NCBI GenBank assembly: GCA_036172665.1
Contig: CM069872.1
Span: 38,736,101-38,800,100 of the forward strand
DNA length: 64,000 nt
DNA from: Prosopocoilus inquinatus
Taxonomy: Eukaryota; Arthropoda; Insecta; Coleoptera; Lucanidae
Direction of reading: 5' to 3'
The notes beneath the pieces are model-generated. The model was not told the DNA's origin, ran no database searches, and was given only the letters and a program-made list of their open reading frames with translations. Position numbers and translations under genes: made by a program. Below are positions 31,521 to 44,493 of this stretch, piece by piece; position 1 is the first letter of the stretch; every line of letters begins with the position of its first letter.

Positions 31521-31673
31521 TAATTTCGTCATATAAAATAGCGACATCTTACTATCGCTTTTTGACCTAACATTGCAGTAGGATAGACAAACAAGCAGGG
31601 CTGAAACAGCTGTCCAGAGGCTGCTCGAGGTTCTCACTGCAATCAAAAACGATTTGCACAAAATTTTTTTTAA
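31521..31673. repeat. Rearranged fragment of the hammerhead repeat
   Basis: The first half (to about 31591) matches the minus-oriented unit start (AAAATAGCGACATCTTACTATCGC, CATTGCAGTAGGATAGACAAA). The second half (CAAGCAGGGCTGAAACAGCTGTCC onward) is in plus orientation and begins inside loop II of the ribozyme, so CTGAAGA is missing and no active hammerhead remains. Confidence 0.75.
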
Positions 31674-31884
31674 TTTCGTCGTTTACATAAATTAAAGTAG
31701 TCTTTTCATACTTATAATTTTGCTTAAGATTGCTTAAATTTCATGGAATAAATTATGACAATCAAATCATTCAAGTTTAATTTACTCTACTTGATTAATT
31801 AAATAAAATTACAAGACGCGTTTATAACAAATAAAAATTTAATTCTAAAATAAAAATTGGTGGAGGCGTCGGTTGTACGCTTTA

Positions 31885-32012
31885 GGCCCAGTTTTACAAT
31901 GACGGTTTAACTTTGAGCCAAAGCTTAAATCCTTCACGACAATTGTTGAAATAATCGTTGCTAAGGGTTTAAGCCTCAGCTCAAAGTTGAGCCGCATTTG
32001 TAAAACTGGACC
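31885..32012. mobile_element. 128-bp MITE with TTA target duplication
   Basis: Ends read GGCCCAGTTTTACAATGACG and, on the other strand at the right, GGTCCAGTTTTACAAATGCG. Sub-terminal GCTCAAAGTTGAG-like words are mirrored. TTA lies on both flanks, as for PIF/Harbinger-type elements. Confidence 0.78.
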
Positions 32013-34780
32013 TTAATCTCGTACTTTTGGGTTAATTTTATATGTTGTGTTTACTTTCTAAACAAATAGATATAAATTATCTTAAATTCCTGAATCGTGT
32101 GAGACTTTTGACTTCTTATCTGAATTTAATTGTTCTGTTATAATGTCTTGTTTGACAATAAAAGTTTCTAACAAGTAACATATAATTTTACGATAACAAT
32201 TATCTGCCAAAACAACTTATGGTTGATTAAATATTCGTCGGGGAAAAAAGAAACTTGTCAAATTAAACCACTGATTACAATACTTACAGTACTTACAATG
32301 GCAGTTAATTTGTCGTAACTTGCGGATTCTTTGAATTTTCATTTGCATTCACAGCCTCCATAGAGTTTCAACTTCTCAAATTACTTTGAAGGACCTACAT
32401 ATTTTTTTTAAATGTTAAGTAGTAACTGACTGCAAGTCTTTCTCTTTTGTATCTCCTCCGGAATATTTCTCGAATTATTCTGCAGTTGACTCGTATCTAA
32501 TTTAAAACGTCTGATAAGCTTTGCGAAGCTTAGTCGCCATAAATGAGCGTTCGAGCTTTCCATTTTCGAACCCGCAGGAAAAAACCGTTTCACGTATACT
32601 GTAATCTAAACAACCGGAAACTGCGCTGATTCAGATAGGAATCTAATGCTTTAAATTGCCATTTCGTGAGGATGCGATTATGGATGATTTGATGATGTCA
32701 GCCGGCATTGCAGGATTTGGATTATGGTGACGTTCTTTTCAGTTTTTTATTCACATGAATCAGAAATATGTATTGTTGCCTGCTGAAAAATAATTTCTTT
32801 ACAGTTTACTGATTGGGGCTGCTGCGAAATTGGGGTTACAGGAAAACCACAAATAAGATAATTTGATGTATCTCTTAGCAACAATTCGGTAATCTGCGGT
32901 TTTGATCGGATAAGCTATTGTTATACTGTGAATACGGAATTTGCGTTAAAATTAGTATAGCTACACGTAGAAGCAACGTCGATATTAATTCTTAGCTGGG
33001 GGTACTTTAACGTATTCGTAAGCTTCGTAAAAAATTCTAAACTGTAATACATTTAGACATATTTGCTCGGGGAGAATTTCATTCAAAGAGAGCTTTCACC
33101 GCCAGCTCTGCATAATAAATAATTTAAGTTACGTAGGGAACGGTTAAGCGAACAGGTAAGTTTATTTAAGGCATTGTAAATAATTGTTCGAAAATATTCA
33201 GAGGGTGCTGTTCACTGACGAAGTTTGCACGAGGCAAATGCATCCCGCACATTCGGGTAAATGTAATTTGCGAGGCAAAACGCGTCTGAACAAGCCAAAT
33301 TGTGACTGTCAGGTTTACAATAACGCGCGCGCTTAGAAATAAAATTAACGAATTAGAGACTCGGCTTCTATCGATTCTGTTATTTCGTAGAACAGTATTA
33401 AACGATTATCCGCATCAACTTTGACCCCAATTTGACGAGGCGGCCTTCGCCGTCTTCATTTCGTATTTTACACGGGGTTTCGAAATTTAACAAAAAGTTA
33501 AAAGTCAGCTATTTTATTTTTATCATCCCGGTATGTTACCGCAGCGAACTTTCAATATCCGTAACTCCGCGTTGTCTGTAAACATCAATAATAATGAAAG
33601 CGCGCACTTTTTAATTATCCGAAGGGGAGAGTTCTGTATAAAGTTATTGTTGGGTTGATATGAGCGGCAATGTCAAGGGATTAAAAAGCGAATTAATTTT
33701 CTCCGTACGAAATATCCCATTATTTCCCCGAAAAAAAATTGTTGAGTACGCTGATGACGGTAAAATTGACTTTGATTTTCGTTACTATTTAAACATATAA
33801 ATAAACCCTAAACAAGATGTTTGTTCACCGGCTAAATAATAAAATTTTCTTTATAATACTAAATTAGAAAAAGTAGTCGATAATGTTCTTTACAATTAAT
33901 CCTTTTGGAGTCCCAAAAATTAATTCTGTCAACTTTTGTTTACATTACATGCATACCTACATGTAGCGACTGTATAAAAGAATTAAATTGTAACACTAAC
34001 GTAAATCAATTTCAATTCAAAATGAACGACAAATGTGACAGATTTTTCCCGACAATTATGAATTTGACTGCGTCCATTGCAATTAACGAAATGTTTATGG
34101 ATTAATATTAATTGGTGCACGCCACAACGTTTGCCTTTTATTGATGCGATTCAACGGAATTTAATTTTTAATTTTTTTTTTATGAAGCAATAGATTACCT
34201 GCGTTTGGTGCGCGAATTGATTTTACTATTGTGCACCTTGTTATAATCTCTTGTAGGCTGCTATTAGATCTCGTTTTAAATCAAAAGACAGTTCGCCTCG
34301 TTATTTTAAGTATATACGTTTTGATTTCGAAGCGAAAGATAAACGGTGAAAGATTAATGACAATCTCTTTTCGTGTTTGCGTCTGCCGTTCCGGTCGGAA
34401 TAATTTCATTTTTGAATACTCGTGTTTCAATAAATTTTAATTTTAAATAAACAATAAACATAATTCATACTGTTTATGAATCCCTCAGCTTTTACGGTTC
34501 TGATATTATCTTGCTGGGGTTCCGTGTAGGCGACGCAAATTGCAAATAAAGGTTTCTCAGATACAGACACAAGAATCGAGGGAAAGCATCTGGAAAAAAG
34601 CATTCTCAAATTATTTTCCACAATAAAAAAAGGCTTACCGGATGGTTCCTAAAGCCAACTCTACACATGGAAACATGTTCATGTGAATGACTAGATGCAG
34701 ACCTGAATAATTGTTGAGAGTGATGCGTAAAAAACAGTGAAAGAATTTTTTCTTAATTTGTAACTTAATACGTAACAATT
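32013..34780. other. Intronic stretch without recognised genes
   Basis: Mostly unique AT-rich sequence, with a somewhat GC-richer patch near 33.2-33.5 kb. No splice-linked exon was found. Confidence 0.35.
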
Positions 34781-35400
34781 ATTGCTATGTTTCAAGTGGC
34801 CTTGCAAAATCAGTATTCTGTAAACAGTTTCGTAACAACTTGCAATCCATATCAAATGTCATATCGCGTTAATATGCATCTCTCTTCAATTGGCGGTCGG
34901 CAATCGACTTGAATTGTTATGAAATCGTATCAAGTTCTCTTGAATTATTGAAGAACATATCAATTAATATGCATGTCAATGTAACAGAATAGTCCTGAAT
35001 ATGCATCTCTCTTCAATTGGGGGTCGGCAATCGACTTGAATTGTTATGAAATCGTATCAGGTTCTCTTCAATTAATGAAGAATATATCAACTGATATTGA
35101 ATCAATTTTATAACTGCGCTGCAGTCAAAAAGGTTGATAATAAAACTCTTTTAAAGTTCAACCGAACTTTCGGAAAATTGAACTTTAAAAGAGTATTACT
35201 ATCAACCTTTTTGACTGCAGCCCAGTTATAGAATTGATTCCTTAATTGATCAGTCATACTTCTCAATTGATATGCATATTAATGTTATAGAATAGCCATG
35301 AATATGCATCTCTTTCAACTGGCGGATGGCAATTGACTTGCATTGTTATTAAATCGTATCAATTTCTCTTCAATGATTGAAGACCATACACAGAATAGCC
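34780..35400. repeat. Tandem repeat (~127-bp unit) interrupted by a foldback
   Basis: Units start AATATGCATCTCT at 34871, 34998 and 35301 and share TTGGCGGTCGGCAATCGACT and GAAATCGTATCAAGTTCTCT. The second-to-third interval is enlarged by the palindrome at 35098-35242. An inverted relative of the 34.78-34.92 kb part lies near 61.54-61.66 kb. Confidence 0.8.
35098..35242. repeat. Foldback insertion with CTGCAGTCAAAAAGG arms
   Basis: CTGCAGTCAAAAAGGTTGAT at 35119 is mirrored by ATCAACCTTTTTGACTGCAG ending at 35220. The pairing continues outward through TTATAACTG/CAGTTATA and GAATCAATT/AATTGATTC. Confidence 0.8.
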
Positions 35401-38400
35401 CTGAATTTTCAATAATTATTGTTGTAGTTAATCTAAAAGTCAAGTGAATTAACATTTACTTAAGAAAAGATGAATCGTATTACTTCCTTATCTGGTTTAA
35501 AAATAGTCATTATTGATTGCAGGAAAGGCCCTTACATTTCTGAAGTACATGTCGAATTTTGTTATATAAGATAATGTTTGCGTGGGAGTTCGTGTAAGCT
35601 ATGAAATCCTCAACCCTAAGAGAGACGTGCGGAATACAGTATTCAATGGCAAGACCTAAGCCGAACCCTTCTAAAATTATTCCAAGGAATTAAAAAATTC
35701 GATTGTTTTTCTTTGAATCTGTCGATCGTGTAATAATAAGAATTCGCTTTTAATATATTGGGTGTTCCGGTTTTCCTTGCAAAAGATTGATTGAATGGTT
35801 CTGTTTTAAATTTGTTTCCGTTAAAGATCTATTTACTCAGAGCGTTCCATTCTAATAGATTTCGATTCAGTCAATCCACTAAGAATTTGCAAAACGAATC
35901 TATCTCGACAAATTGCGTGTCAAGAGCAGTTGTTGCATTCATTGGCTGTGTAGAATTAACGTATGTGCATGCATAGAATTCTAGATGAAGTACGAGTACG
36001 CATAATAATCACTGGGAACAGTAATTTTAAATTCGAATAACCCTCGCAGAAGTCTCATAATTTATTTAAAACTCATTTACGCTTCAAATTTTGGTATGGT
36101 TCCAATTTTGAGGACTATCAAATTGAAAAGAGGAAAAGTTTTAATTTTTTTAATTTATTCTTACCTAAGAAGATTAGACTTTTGCTATTTATTATAAATA
36201 TGTAAATTTTGCATTTTAGAATATTTTTAAAAAAATAGGGCAGACATCTGTGTACTCCCATCATTTTTGGTCTTTGAACGCATAACGTGTATTCAAGAGT
36301 TTAGCGAATACCTCAAAGTAAGATTAGTGATTTTAGATTTTCGTAGTTTTGGCAAATCCATTACTGGCGTTAATTTATGCGATAGATCACATGCCTCGTG
36401 ACACCCAAACTTAATAAGCCCCCAATCAATGGGTCCAATTAAGTCCGCGCGTCTCTGAATTACGCGTCGTTGTTAAACACAGATGAGGCCCGACGTGTGT
36501 CTTATGCATGAGATGACTGGGTCATCCTGTATTTGCATACATCCGTCATCGATTTAAATAACAAATACCTTTCTGAGTCAATCAGTAATTGAGTACAAAT
36601 ACAAAGTGCGTGCACCTCTAAACAATGCATTGAACTTGCTGGGGTGAATTTAGTACATCGCAATTGTCTGGATGAAGCTATAGTTTACTTTTGTTGAAAA
36701 ATTAATCTTAACAATTTTTTAGTTTAATTTTAGTGCGTCTTAAATGCAATTTTTGGGAAAATGATGTAAATAAAGAATCTGCAATCTCGGAGTCCATAAG
36801 CCTCGTCTAGAATTGTTTCTGCAAAGTGCACATTGCATTCCTCCCTCTCCCACTCAATAATAAATCGATGCATCGGAGCAGCGAAAAGGTGACACTAAGT
36901 GGCTTGAATTCTTATCCCTGGTAATAAGTGACGCATAACGGATTATACTATGTTTTTTGAGACACCTGGTAGATTGTAATAACTTCAAAAAAAAAGATAT
37001 CAAAAGTCAATAAAGAGAAAACCAGACACTTGAAATGTACGCCAAGTAAGGGGAGGGCTGAGAGTGACCTCGTATATTGTTTCTGATTGTTACGGTTAAG
37101 GCAACTTATAAAATACAGTTTAAAGCTCGTTAATTTAAAATAAATTTTATTTAATTTAATTTAATATCTTTTGATGTGTTAAACGTATTAATACGAAATC
37201 TCGCTTTCTATTTACATTCTAAGCAGTAAACTGAAGAGTAATTAACAAAGCAAACTGATGTTAAACAACTCAAAACAAAATTTAGCATTTAAGCTTTATG
37301 AATATGAGACATGGTCTCTGGCGTCCCATAATTATTTGAACAAAGGTGAAGAGTCGTACATAGAATAGTTTCGCCCTTAAAAGGATAACATTATGCAACA
37401 ATGTTAAATAATTTAAAACGTTTAATAGATTAATCTGGAAAAGTAAGTCGTGAAAGATCTATTCTCAGTAATATTTTTTTAATCCAAATATTCTGTTGCT
37501 TTCTCATTTCACTCTCAAGCATAAAACGAAAGAAAACTTTTTCCTTTGACTGCTACTTCATTAAAATTGCAAATTAATGAAAAGATAACAACACAGTGTT
37601 AATAAATTTAAACACCAACAAAACAGAGACTTTAAAATTAACGTTAAATCGAGAGTTTCAACGAGAACAACATCAAAGTAAGCGTCGTCAGTTTTGTCCT
37701 AGGGAAAATAATAAGTACGTTTGACTTTTATTATAGTTTTGCGTTTTACTACCTACATTAAATTTCTGCGTTATATGATTCTCCTATTTTAGTGCTACCA
37801 ACTTGAATGTGATATGAAAAGTATGGGGTTGAGTTATTAATCCAAATAATCAATCAAGTGTGGTTTAATTTTTTTAGCTTTGAATCAAATTACGAATATT
37901 TGTGTTACAGGTGCATTCTAAAAAGTTATCTGACACGTATTATATGAGTTTCAAACTTTTATAGGCCGAACTCATTGTTAATTTTTTAGTGTTGAAAAGA
38001 AAGACTCTTTAGAAATATGATTTCAATAACGGTAATTCTTGCCTAGGACAATGAAAATTTAATTTGTCATAAAACTTAATAAAACTCTAAAACCATTAAA
38101 CATCTTAGAAGACGCGGGAAGTTTCGAGTCTAAGAAGATGAAGGCAAGTTTTAAAGTTCACCTGCATGCAAGAATAGGTAAATCTTTCCACCGGACTTTT
38201 CTTTCATAGCTGTTGTTGCCGTTACAACCGAAACATTTAATTGAAAACTTATTATTTATTGTTTTTAAATAGGAAGCTTAACGTGCATATTTTAAAAGTG
38301 CGATTCTAGAAAAGTTAAGCGCAGCTTTCATATGGTCGTGGAAATTTCGAACTGGAGGGAATAATACGAGGACGTTACATGAATGGAGTGCAAACAAATC

Positions 38401-39145
38401 GTGGCGAAAGAGAGTCGCTCGAGATTTTTGTCGGGGCGTTATCGGTAACGTGGTCGGTTTCCTTCCGTGCAAAACACTTCGTTTCAAAAGCAGAAATTGA
38501 CTGTGTTTGTTTGATTGTCTTATATTCACATATCAGCCAGAGTTTACTCATCTCCGTCATCTCATTCACCGCACACGCTTTGTGGTAATTAGATAAAAAT
38601 CTCTTTGGTTTTCGATTTGAGGCCTGAACTTATTTAGATGGAGTAATTTAAAGGGCGAACAGATTTTAGGATTAAGATAATTTTTCGGATTAATACTATT
38701 TGTCTTCTTCCAATTCTTTTATGTATGAGGATATATCATGTAAGTCCACGTCCCTAAAACCTAAATGAAGAATGGAGGAGAAATAGAGGAAGAATCCTTC
38801 AAAGATACGGGCCACAATGAATAATGGTTGTCCTCGACCAAATTCCATGGCCATTCAAAATTTCGTTGAAGAATATCATTTCTAACTGAGCATTTAGAAC
38901 GAAGCTCTTAAGGAGGTGCGTTCTAAAATCATTATGTTTGGTCTTTCTGAACCATTTTGATGAATACCTATCTTCCTTGCCAATTAAATATGAATCAGTG
39001 TGGGAGTGGATACCAAAAGCTTCGAGTGACCCAATTAAAGGTCAGTCAAAAAGTGAACAGTTTGGAAAAGTGAGCTTGTAATTTTGAGAACGAAAGAAAA
39101 CACTTATTGATGTGTAAGAGACGCAAGAGTTTTACAGAAACTTTA
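35401..39145. other. Intronic stretch without recognised genes
   Basis: AT-rich. At 38.28-38.59 kb three overlapping frames are open on both strands in a GC-richer patch. None shows a family motif or a supporting splice site, so none is called. Confidence 0.35.
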
Positions 39146-39269
39146 CCTCCCAGTTGCTCAATTGCAGTTTAACTTTGAGTTTCGCTTTATTTGCAAAGTG
39201 ACTATTGTAAGGACATTTGTCATCATAGAGAAAAAGCCAAAGCTTAAAGCTCAACTGAAAAACTGGGTA
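39146..39269. mobile_element. MITE of the CCCAGTTTT family
   Basis: Left end CCCAGTTGCTCAATTGCAGT; right end on the other strand CCCAGTTTTTCAGTTGAGCT. AACTTTGAG and AAGCTTAAAGCTC words occur inside, as in the element at 31885. Confidence 0.6.
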
Positions 39270-41080
39270 AATCATTTTAAATGATGGCTATGTGATAACT
39301 ACATTATGAAACCTAAACATAAATTTATCCGCTGCCCTCTGCAAGGAACTTAACGCCATTCACTAAATTAATGTAAATTCGAAAATCACGTTGTCTGAAT
39401 TTAGTTTAACCTCTGGTGTCGCAATCAAAAACAATCGGAGCTTTCCCTTCACAAGTACAAACTTTACGACCTGTTTTATCCTTCGTCTGCGAATGGAACG
39501 AAGTTAATTGGTTCAGGAAAGTGGGTTTAACAATGATAAATTGTCGTTTGAAGTATCAATGGCTTACGTGCGTACATGGTAAACTAACTTCACTGTAAAT
39601 ACAGTACTTAATCGGAAAATTGGGCCTTGCTCGTAAGTACGTGAAATTAATTTCGAATCAACTCGTTCGAGCAGTTAAATCTTAAATCTGAAGATAATTC
39701 CCCATTAACGTAACCGATTACACTCAGATTCTAATTGTACTTTAAGTTGTCGATGATTTCGCAAAAATTCAAATCAGTGCACTTGTTGAACGCAGAAAAG
39801 CGATGCTGCCTTTTGAAGTGCCTGCAGTTAAATTCTTTGTTAGTACAGTGGCTCAAAAATTTTAAAAAAATGCCGCTTATTGATAGTAGTTTCACTCGTC
39901 AAAATAACCTAAAAGTATGGAATCGCTATTCACAAACATCAACTGATTGATTTCTCATATACTGCAATTGCATCCGTGATAAGAAATATTTTGGCTTTCA
40001 AAATTTTGACAGCTTCAATAATGCACGAGATATACAAACGACTACCTCTTAAATTGACAAACAGATGACGGAAATTTATTGTTGTAATCTACTAACGTAA
40101 TTATTTATATTAATAAACTGTATTATTTTTAAGAAAATATTAATATAATATAACTGAGTTATCCTATAAAAATCATCGTGATTTGCATTTTGAGAGCAAA
40201 TCCTAAATTTATACATGAATAGTAATTTCCCATGATACAGTTTACTTTTGGTTTTCACTATATTACAGCATTATGAATACATTACACGGACGTATGAGCG
40301 GAAGCGAACAATAATATGGAATTCAGTCTGGTAATTAAAACTTTAAAAAGGATTATTGGCAATACGTATTTCGTTTAATTAATTATTGGTGTTTACTTGT
40401 TGCAGAATAATATTCGAAAAACTATTAAAATAACATGGTCTTCGATTACAATGTTTTGCAGAATTTATGAAATATTATGTTCATTTACGATAGACTTGCT
40501 TAATATAGGACGTGCTTTGTACGTGCACTTTAATAATTAATAAAACTTAACTTTTTAAAGAATACTTTATTTTTCATTTATCTGTCGCGAATTATTTTTC
40601 TTTAGAGTACGCAAGATGAAATTAAAGTGACAAAAGTAATTGCTATGCAGAATGTTCTTCTAAATTACGTAGTTTCTACGCTGAAACCTATTTTGAATTA
40701 TAATACAATTTTAAATAATAAATAATACTTTTTATAGATTTTTACAAGTCGGATATATTTTAGACTTAAATTGCATAAATCTGTGTAAAGTTAAAATTAT
40801 AAAGTTTTTAAAAGATCTAAAAGTGATCTTTTAAAAACTTTGAACAACATTTTTAGTTTGAAGGAAAACTTTCGGTTTATCTTATCAACATAAACAAAGC
40901 CCTGTATTTTTTACCTGCCTTTAAATTTATCTACCTCATAAAGTTCTTGGAGACAATTCTATTGACAATCGTTTTTAAGGATAAATTAACAGAGCCTTAT
41001 TAATTTCTTTGAAAGCAAGTGTTAAAAGGTATTTATTAGGAAAGAAAATTTATTGCCACGAGGAATTTTATTTGTCCGTA
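39270..41080. other. Intronic stretch without recognised genes
   Basis: Unique AT-rich sequence with a small inverted repeat near 40800-40840. Nothing coding recognised. Confidence 0.35.
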
Positions 41081-41099
41081 TTTTCAAAATATAATTTTA

Positions 41100-41240
41100 A
41101 TGCAAAAACAGTTGCAAGCTGATTTTGATGCAGTTTCAGGATTTTTCAAGCATCCCTTGAAAAGTTGTTTCAGCCATATCTTAGGACTCCTCAGTAAAGG
41201 TGATATAACCCCACCGATCCGGCCTAATTATCACGGAATC
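41100..41240 (-). repeat. Degenerate hammerhead-type repeat
   Basis: On the minus strand CTGAGGAGTCCTAAGATATG is followed by GCTGAAACAACTTTTCAAGG. The core words CTGAGGA and GAAAC are kept, but stem II is poorly paired and the cleavage triplet is not in place, so it reads as a decayed relative. Confidence 0.45.
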
Positions 41241-43046
41241 GAGCACACATGTGACAGCGATTTAGGTCGCGACATTGTGCAGCCAATTTTGACATAAAAA
41301 TAAATTGTATGAAAAGTGACAAATGACAACCAGTTTGTTGACTAAAATATCTTCCCATACAAAACAAAATTTGAAACTGGATACAACGACTTGCAACTAG
41401 TTTTTTGCGTTTTTTAGTTAGTAGTTTCCACACGATGACGCGACATAAACTTATAATTTTAATGATGTTGTCGACTTCAAAAATAACGTTTAATATACTA
41501 GTAAATGCAGACGTTGTTGAATAAAAATTCTCAAGTAAACTTTAGAAGGAAAATAAGAAAAAAATACTCTATTAATTAATAAATCCTTTAATTTATCGCA
41601 AAATTAAAATTAAATTTTAGTATTTTTTACAGTTCTAGTTTGGATCTGATTGTCCTTGCCTATTATCTACGTTTTATGGTTTTCATTTATTTAAAATTAT
41701 AATTAACGGTAATGGTAATATAAAAATATCAATAAACATACTTAAATCTGCGAAACTCAAAGCGATTGACTTCAGGCACACATATTTTATTTTATTTCTT
41801 CGTTTCCAAGGAAATGCTCCTTCTCTAATAAACCTTCAAATCCAAGAAATTCAACCTTTAAATATATTTTATCACGAAAATAGAAACGGCTATCCACACA
41901 TGTTATAATATTCGGAGCGGTTCTATTTGAAAAAATGACAAATTTTACATTATGCAAACTGACTCAAGGTGTTGTTAATAGTGGCTAGATTTTTGAAAAT
42001 GTTGAATATTCTGTAAGTAGTCTGTTCAGAAATATTTTGGTCTAAGGTTAATTGTCAGCCGACCAAATATGTCCAATTTTTTTGAATAAAATTAAAAATA
42101 ACTGCCTAAAAAAAACTGCAATAAAATATATAATGTTACGTTTAAAAAATAACCAGTTAAGTTTGTAACTTATTAAATGGATAACCCGTATGTTTGAAAA
42201 TAATTTTTAATTTAATTTAATTTAATGACGCGCAATGAAAACCTGCACAATTTTTGTTAAGACATTTTCTTGATAAAGTGAATTTAAAGGGTCATTTTCG
42301 CATTTCTTAAGAGGTTTGGGACATTGTCAATTGAAATTGTCAAGGGAAGCTAAAGAGAAAAAAGACAAAAGTATTTCTTTTTAATTGTTGTGTTGGCAAA
42401 ATGAATCTTTTATTTTAATATTTATGTTTTACAAATATCTTGTGGAAATCTTTTTATTGTATTATTCTGTGGAAAAATTTGTCTTGAAAAATGTTTACAT
42501 ATTTTTCCTTTGCTTGGCGTTTAAATTTAAATGTATTTAAATGAAAAAGAAGTGCAGCTGAAATAGTGAAAATTTTCGCCAAAAGCTTTTAAATTATTAT
42601 TTTTATTTAAAATAAAGTACAAAAATATCCAAAAAGTAAAATTATTTCTGTTGCATTTAAAATTCAATTAAATTTAATTTATAATCACCCAAAACAATGT
42701 CAAAAACGAACGTAAAATATATCCCCCAGCACGTTTGTGCATTCGAACATTAATTAATCCAAAAGATCACACGTTGCTCGCTTTCAAAAAGTGCCTGAAT
42801 TAATTGAATATTTTTTATGACTAGATGCTGATAGTGTAATTGATTTAATTTTCAGTAAGCGCAGCGCTAGAAACAAAATTAAATATGTTTTAAATAAAAA
42901 CACACATATAAGATTTAGAAATAAAATAGGTTATTAAATGAATAAATGTGCAGGAAAGTTAAAAATTTTCCAGTAAGGCAAACTCAAAGTAAAACTTTTA
43001 AAGTGGTTAAAGATTAGAAAAACAGATACAAAACAGTTTAACTTAC
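41241..43046. other. Intronic stretch next to the signal-peptide exon
   Basis: Very AT-rich; no exon or repeat recognised. Confidence 0.35.
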
Positions 43047-43131
43047 TTTTCGCCTCAGTTCCCTCGGCGCTGAGGATGAGGATGAGAGCTGCTGCTGCTA
43101 GCAGAAAGAAAATTGGGGACCAGCAACTCAT
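43047..43131 (-). CDS. CCHamide-like neuropeptide precursor, exon 1 (signal peptide)
   Basis: On the minus strand the ATG at 43131 opens MSCWSPIFFLLAAAALILIL, then SAEGTEAK plus one base, followed by a consensus donor GTAAGT. The hydrophobic core of about 14 residues and the small residues before the boundary (SAEGTEA) make a classic secretory signal peptide. The exon ends in phase 1 with A; joined to the GA that opens 19261-19502 it gives Arg, so the junction reads Ala-Lys-Arg-Gly-Cys. That places a dibasic convertase site directly before the CCHamide-like peptide. No other ORF in the window with a signal peptide and a phase-1 donor on this strand was found. The link across 23.5 kb is inferred from phase and content, not from a transcript. 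Confidence 0.8.
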
Positions 43132-44060
43132 TTTCGTGATGGTGACTAGCAGTTCAGGTGGCAGCTTGCAGTTTGGGCTATCGCGTTTTCAAATGTATGA
43201 GACAGTTTGGCGCTCGCCTTTTCATTCAAAGATGCGGCTTGCGCGTGTTAGCACATGATCACCCCTCTCCTGAGCTTTTCCGTAAAAGCTCCGCGTCCCT
43301 ACTACTCCGTAGGAGGGGTTTTGCTCTACTATGTTTCGTGTAGGTAGAATTCGGTAATGCACTTTGACTTCAATATGTTTACTTTGCTTATAATTGCACC
43401 CAATTAGAATGACCCTTGGCGAAAAGGGAAAATAGGGATCCATTTATAGATTACGTATTGAACAGGTTAATTCAAATTCAAAGAGCAAAAGCAGAAAATG
43501 AAATGGAAAAACTATTTTTTTTCTCAGTGCGAAGAAATAATTTTCTCTTTAACATTTTTTATTCCCTATTCTTTATTTAATATATTAATTGCGATTTGTC
43601 AAATAATATATGAGTTAATTAATTGTAACTATTTCGAATTGTAATATGCAATTTTCTGAAAATATATCGATAAAGGAATAATTTATATAAAAAAGTAGTT
43701 TTCAAATGATTTTAGTATGTGATTGTGATATAAAAAATAAAAAAATTTAACGTTTCCAATTTCAGAATCAATTTCTACGATTTCTTATTTACCTTGCAAC
43801 AAGATAATAGCTGTTCCTCACAAATTTAATTTAACATCAAAAACACTTTTTCTTTCACAATATTATTCTTTCATTGTATTTTTCTTACATCTGATTACCC
43901 TTCAACTTTACTTTTTTTTCGTTGTGATCACAGAACATGTTTATCTGCATTTTTTTTTCTCTTTTTCTTTTCTTTTTTCTTCTTTTATTTTCTAATTTTT
44001 TTTTGTCAATCTTTAAATTTAAGCCCTTAGTCTTAGGCGTTTATCTTATTACTTTGTCAT
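43132..44060. promoter_or_regulatory. 5' flank of the CCHamide-like gene
   Basis: Presumed promoter and 5' UTR region for the minus-strand gene. It is relatively GC-rich to about 43.35 kb, then AT-rich. A TATAAATG word lies on the minus strand at about 43445. Short ORFs in all frames here have no family motif. Confidence 0.35.
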
Positions 44061-44314
44061 TCTTATTCAAGGTTTGGGTGGAAGACCACATATGTGAACC
44101 CCACCTTTAGGTTTCCCCGCTTACATTACGTTATATTTATAAGTACTTCGTCGGGAGCTATAAATCTATAGCGAAACGTTGAGTGTGTTCTCTTCATTTT
44201 TCTGTCCGGTTTGAGATTAAAAAAACTTTGTACTTACAATTTTCATCGGACAAGAACAAACTTCAGTTATATTTATAAATGATGTTCTTGTGTTTACTGG
44301 GAAATAAAGATGTC

Positions 44315-44352
<38 letters not shown>
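44060..44352 (+). mobile_element. 3' tail of a non-LTR element ending in (ATT)n
   Basis: GGAAATAAAGATGTCT precedes about 13 ATT units (44314-44352), the usual end structure of Jockey/CR1-type LINEs and like the 3.9-kb copy. The upstream part contains GCGAAACGTTGAG (44170-44182). Confidence 0.55.
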
Positions 44353-44357
<5 letters not shown>

Positions 44358-44493
44358 CTAGCAATGAGTTAAAAAAACGTAACATTCATATTTGAGTACG
44401 GGTTAGGTTCACATTTCATACTGGTTTAAGTCTTCAGTTGTGAAAACTTACCATTTTACATTTTGCCGATATTTCCTTCTTCTTACAGTTAGA

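Larger units (their letters stand above)
19503..43046 (-). other. Inferred 23.5-kb intron of the CCHamide-like gene
   Basis: Bounded by a donor GTAAGT (minus strand, just below 43047) and an acceptor ...TTTTCTAG (just above 19502). The phases agree on both sides. It holds the transposon and hammerhead repeats listed separately and a few CpG-richer patches (20.52-20.83, 21.69-21.90, 33.2-33.5 and 38.3-38.6 kb). An intervening exon that keeps the phase cannot be excluded, but direct joining already gives a complete precursor. Confidence 0.7.

Noticed and set aside
38278..38588. Three overlapping ORFs near 38.4 kb
   Set aside because: They are open in three frames on both strands at once, with no splice support and no recognised domain.
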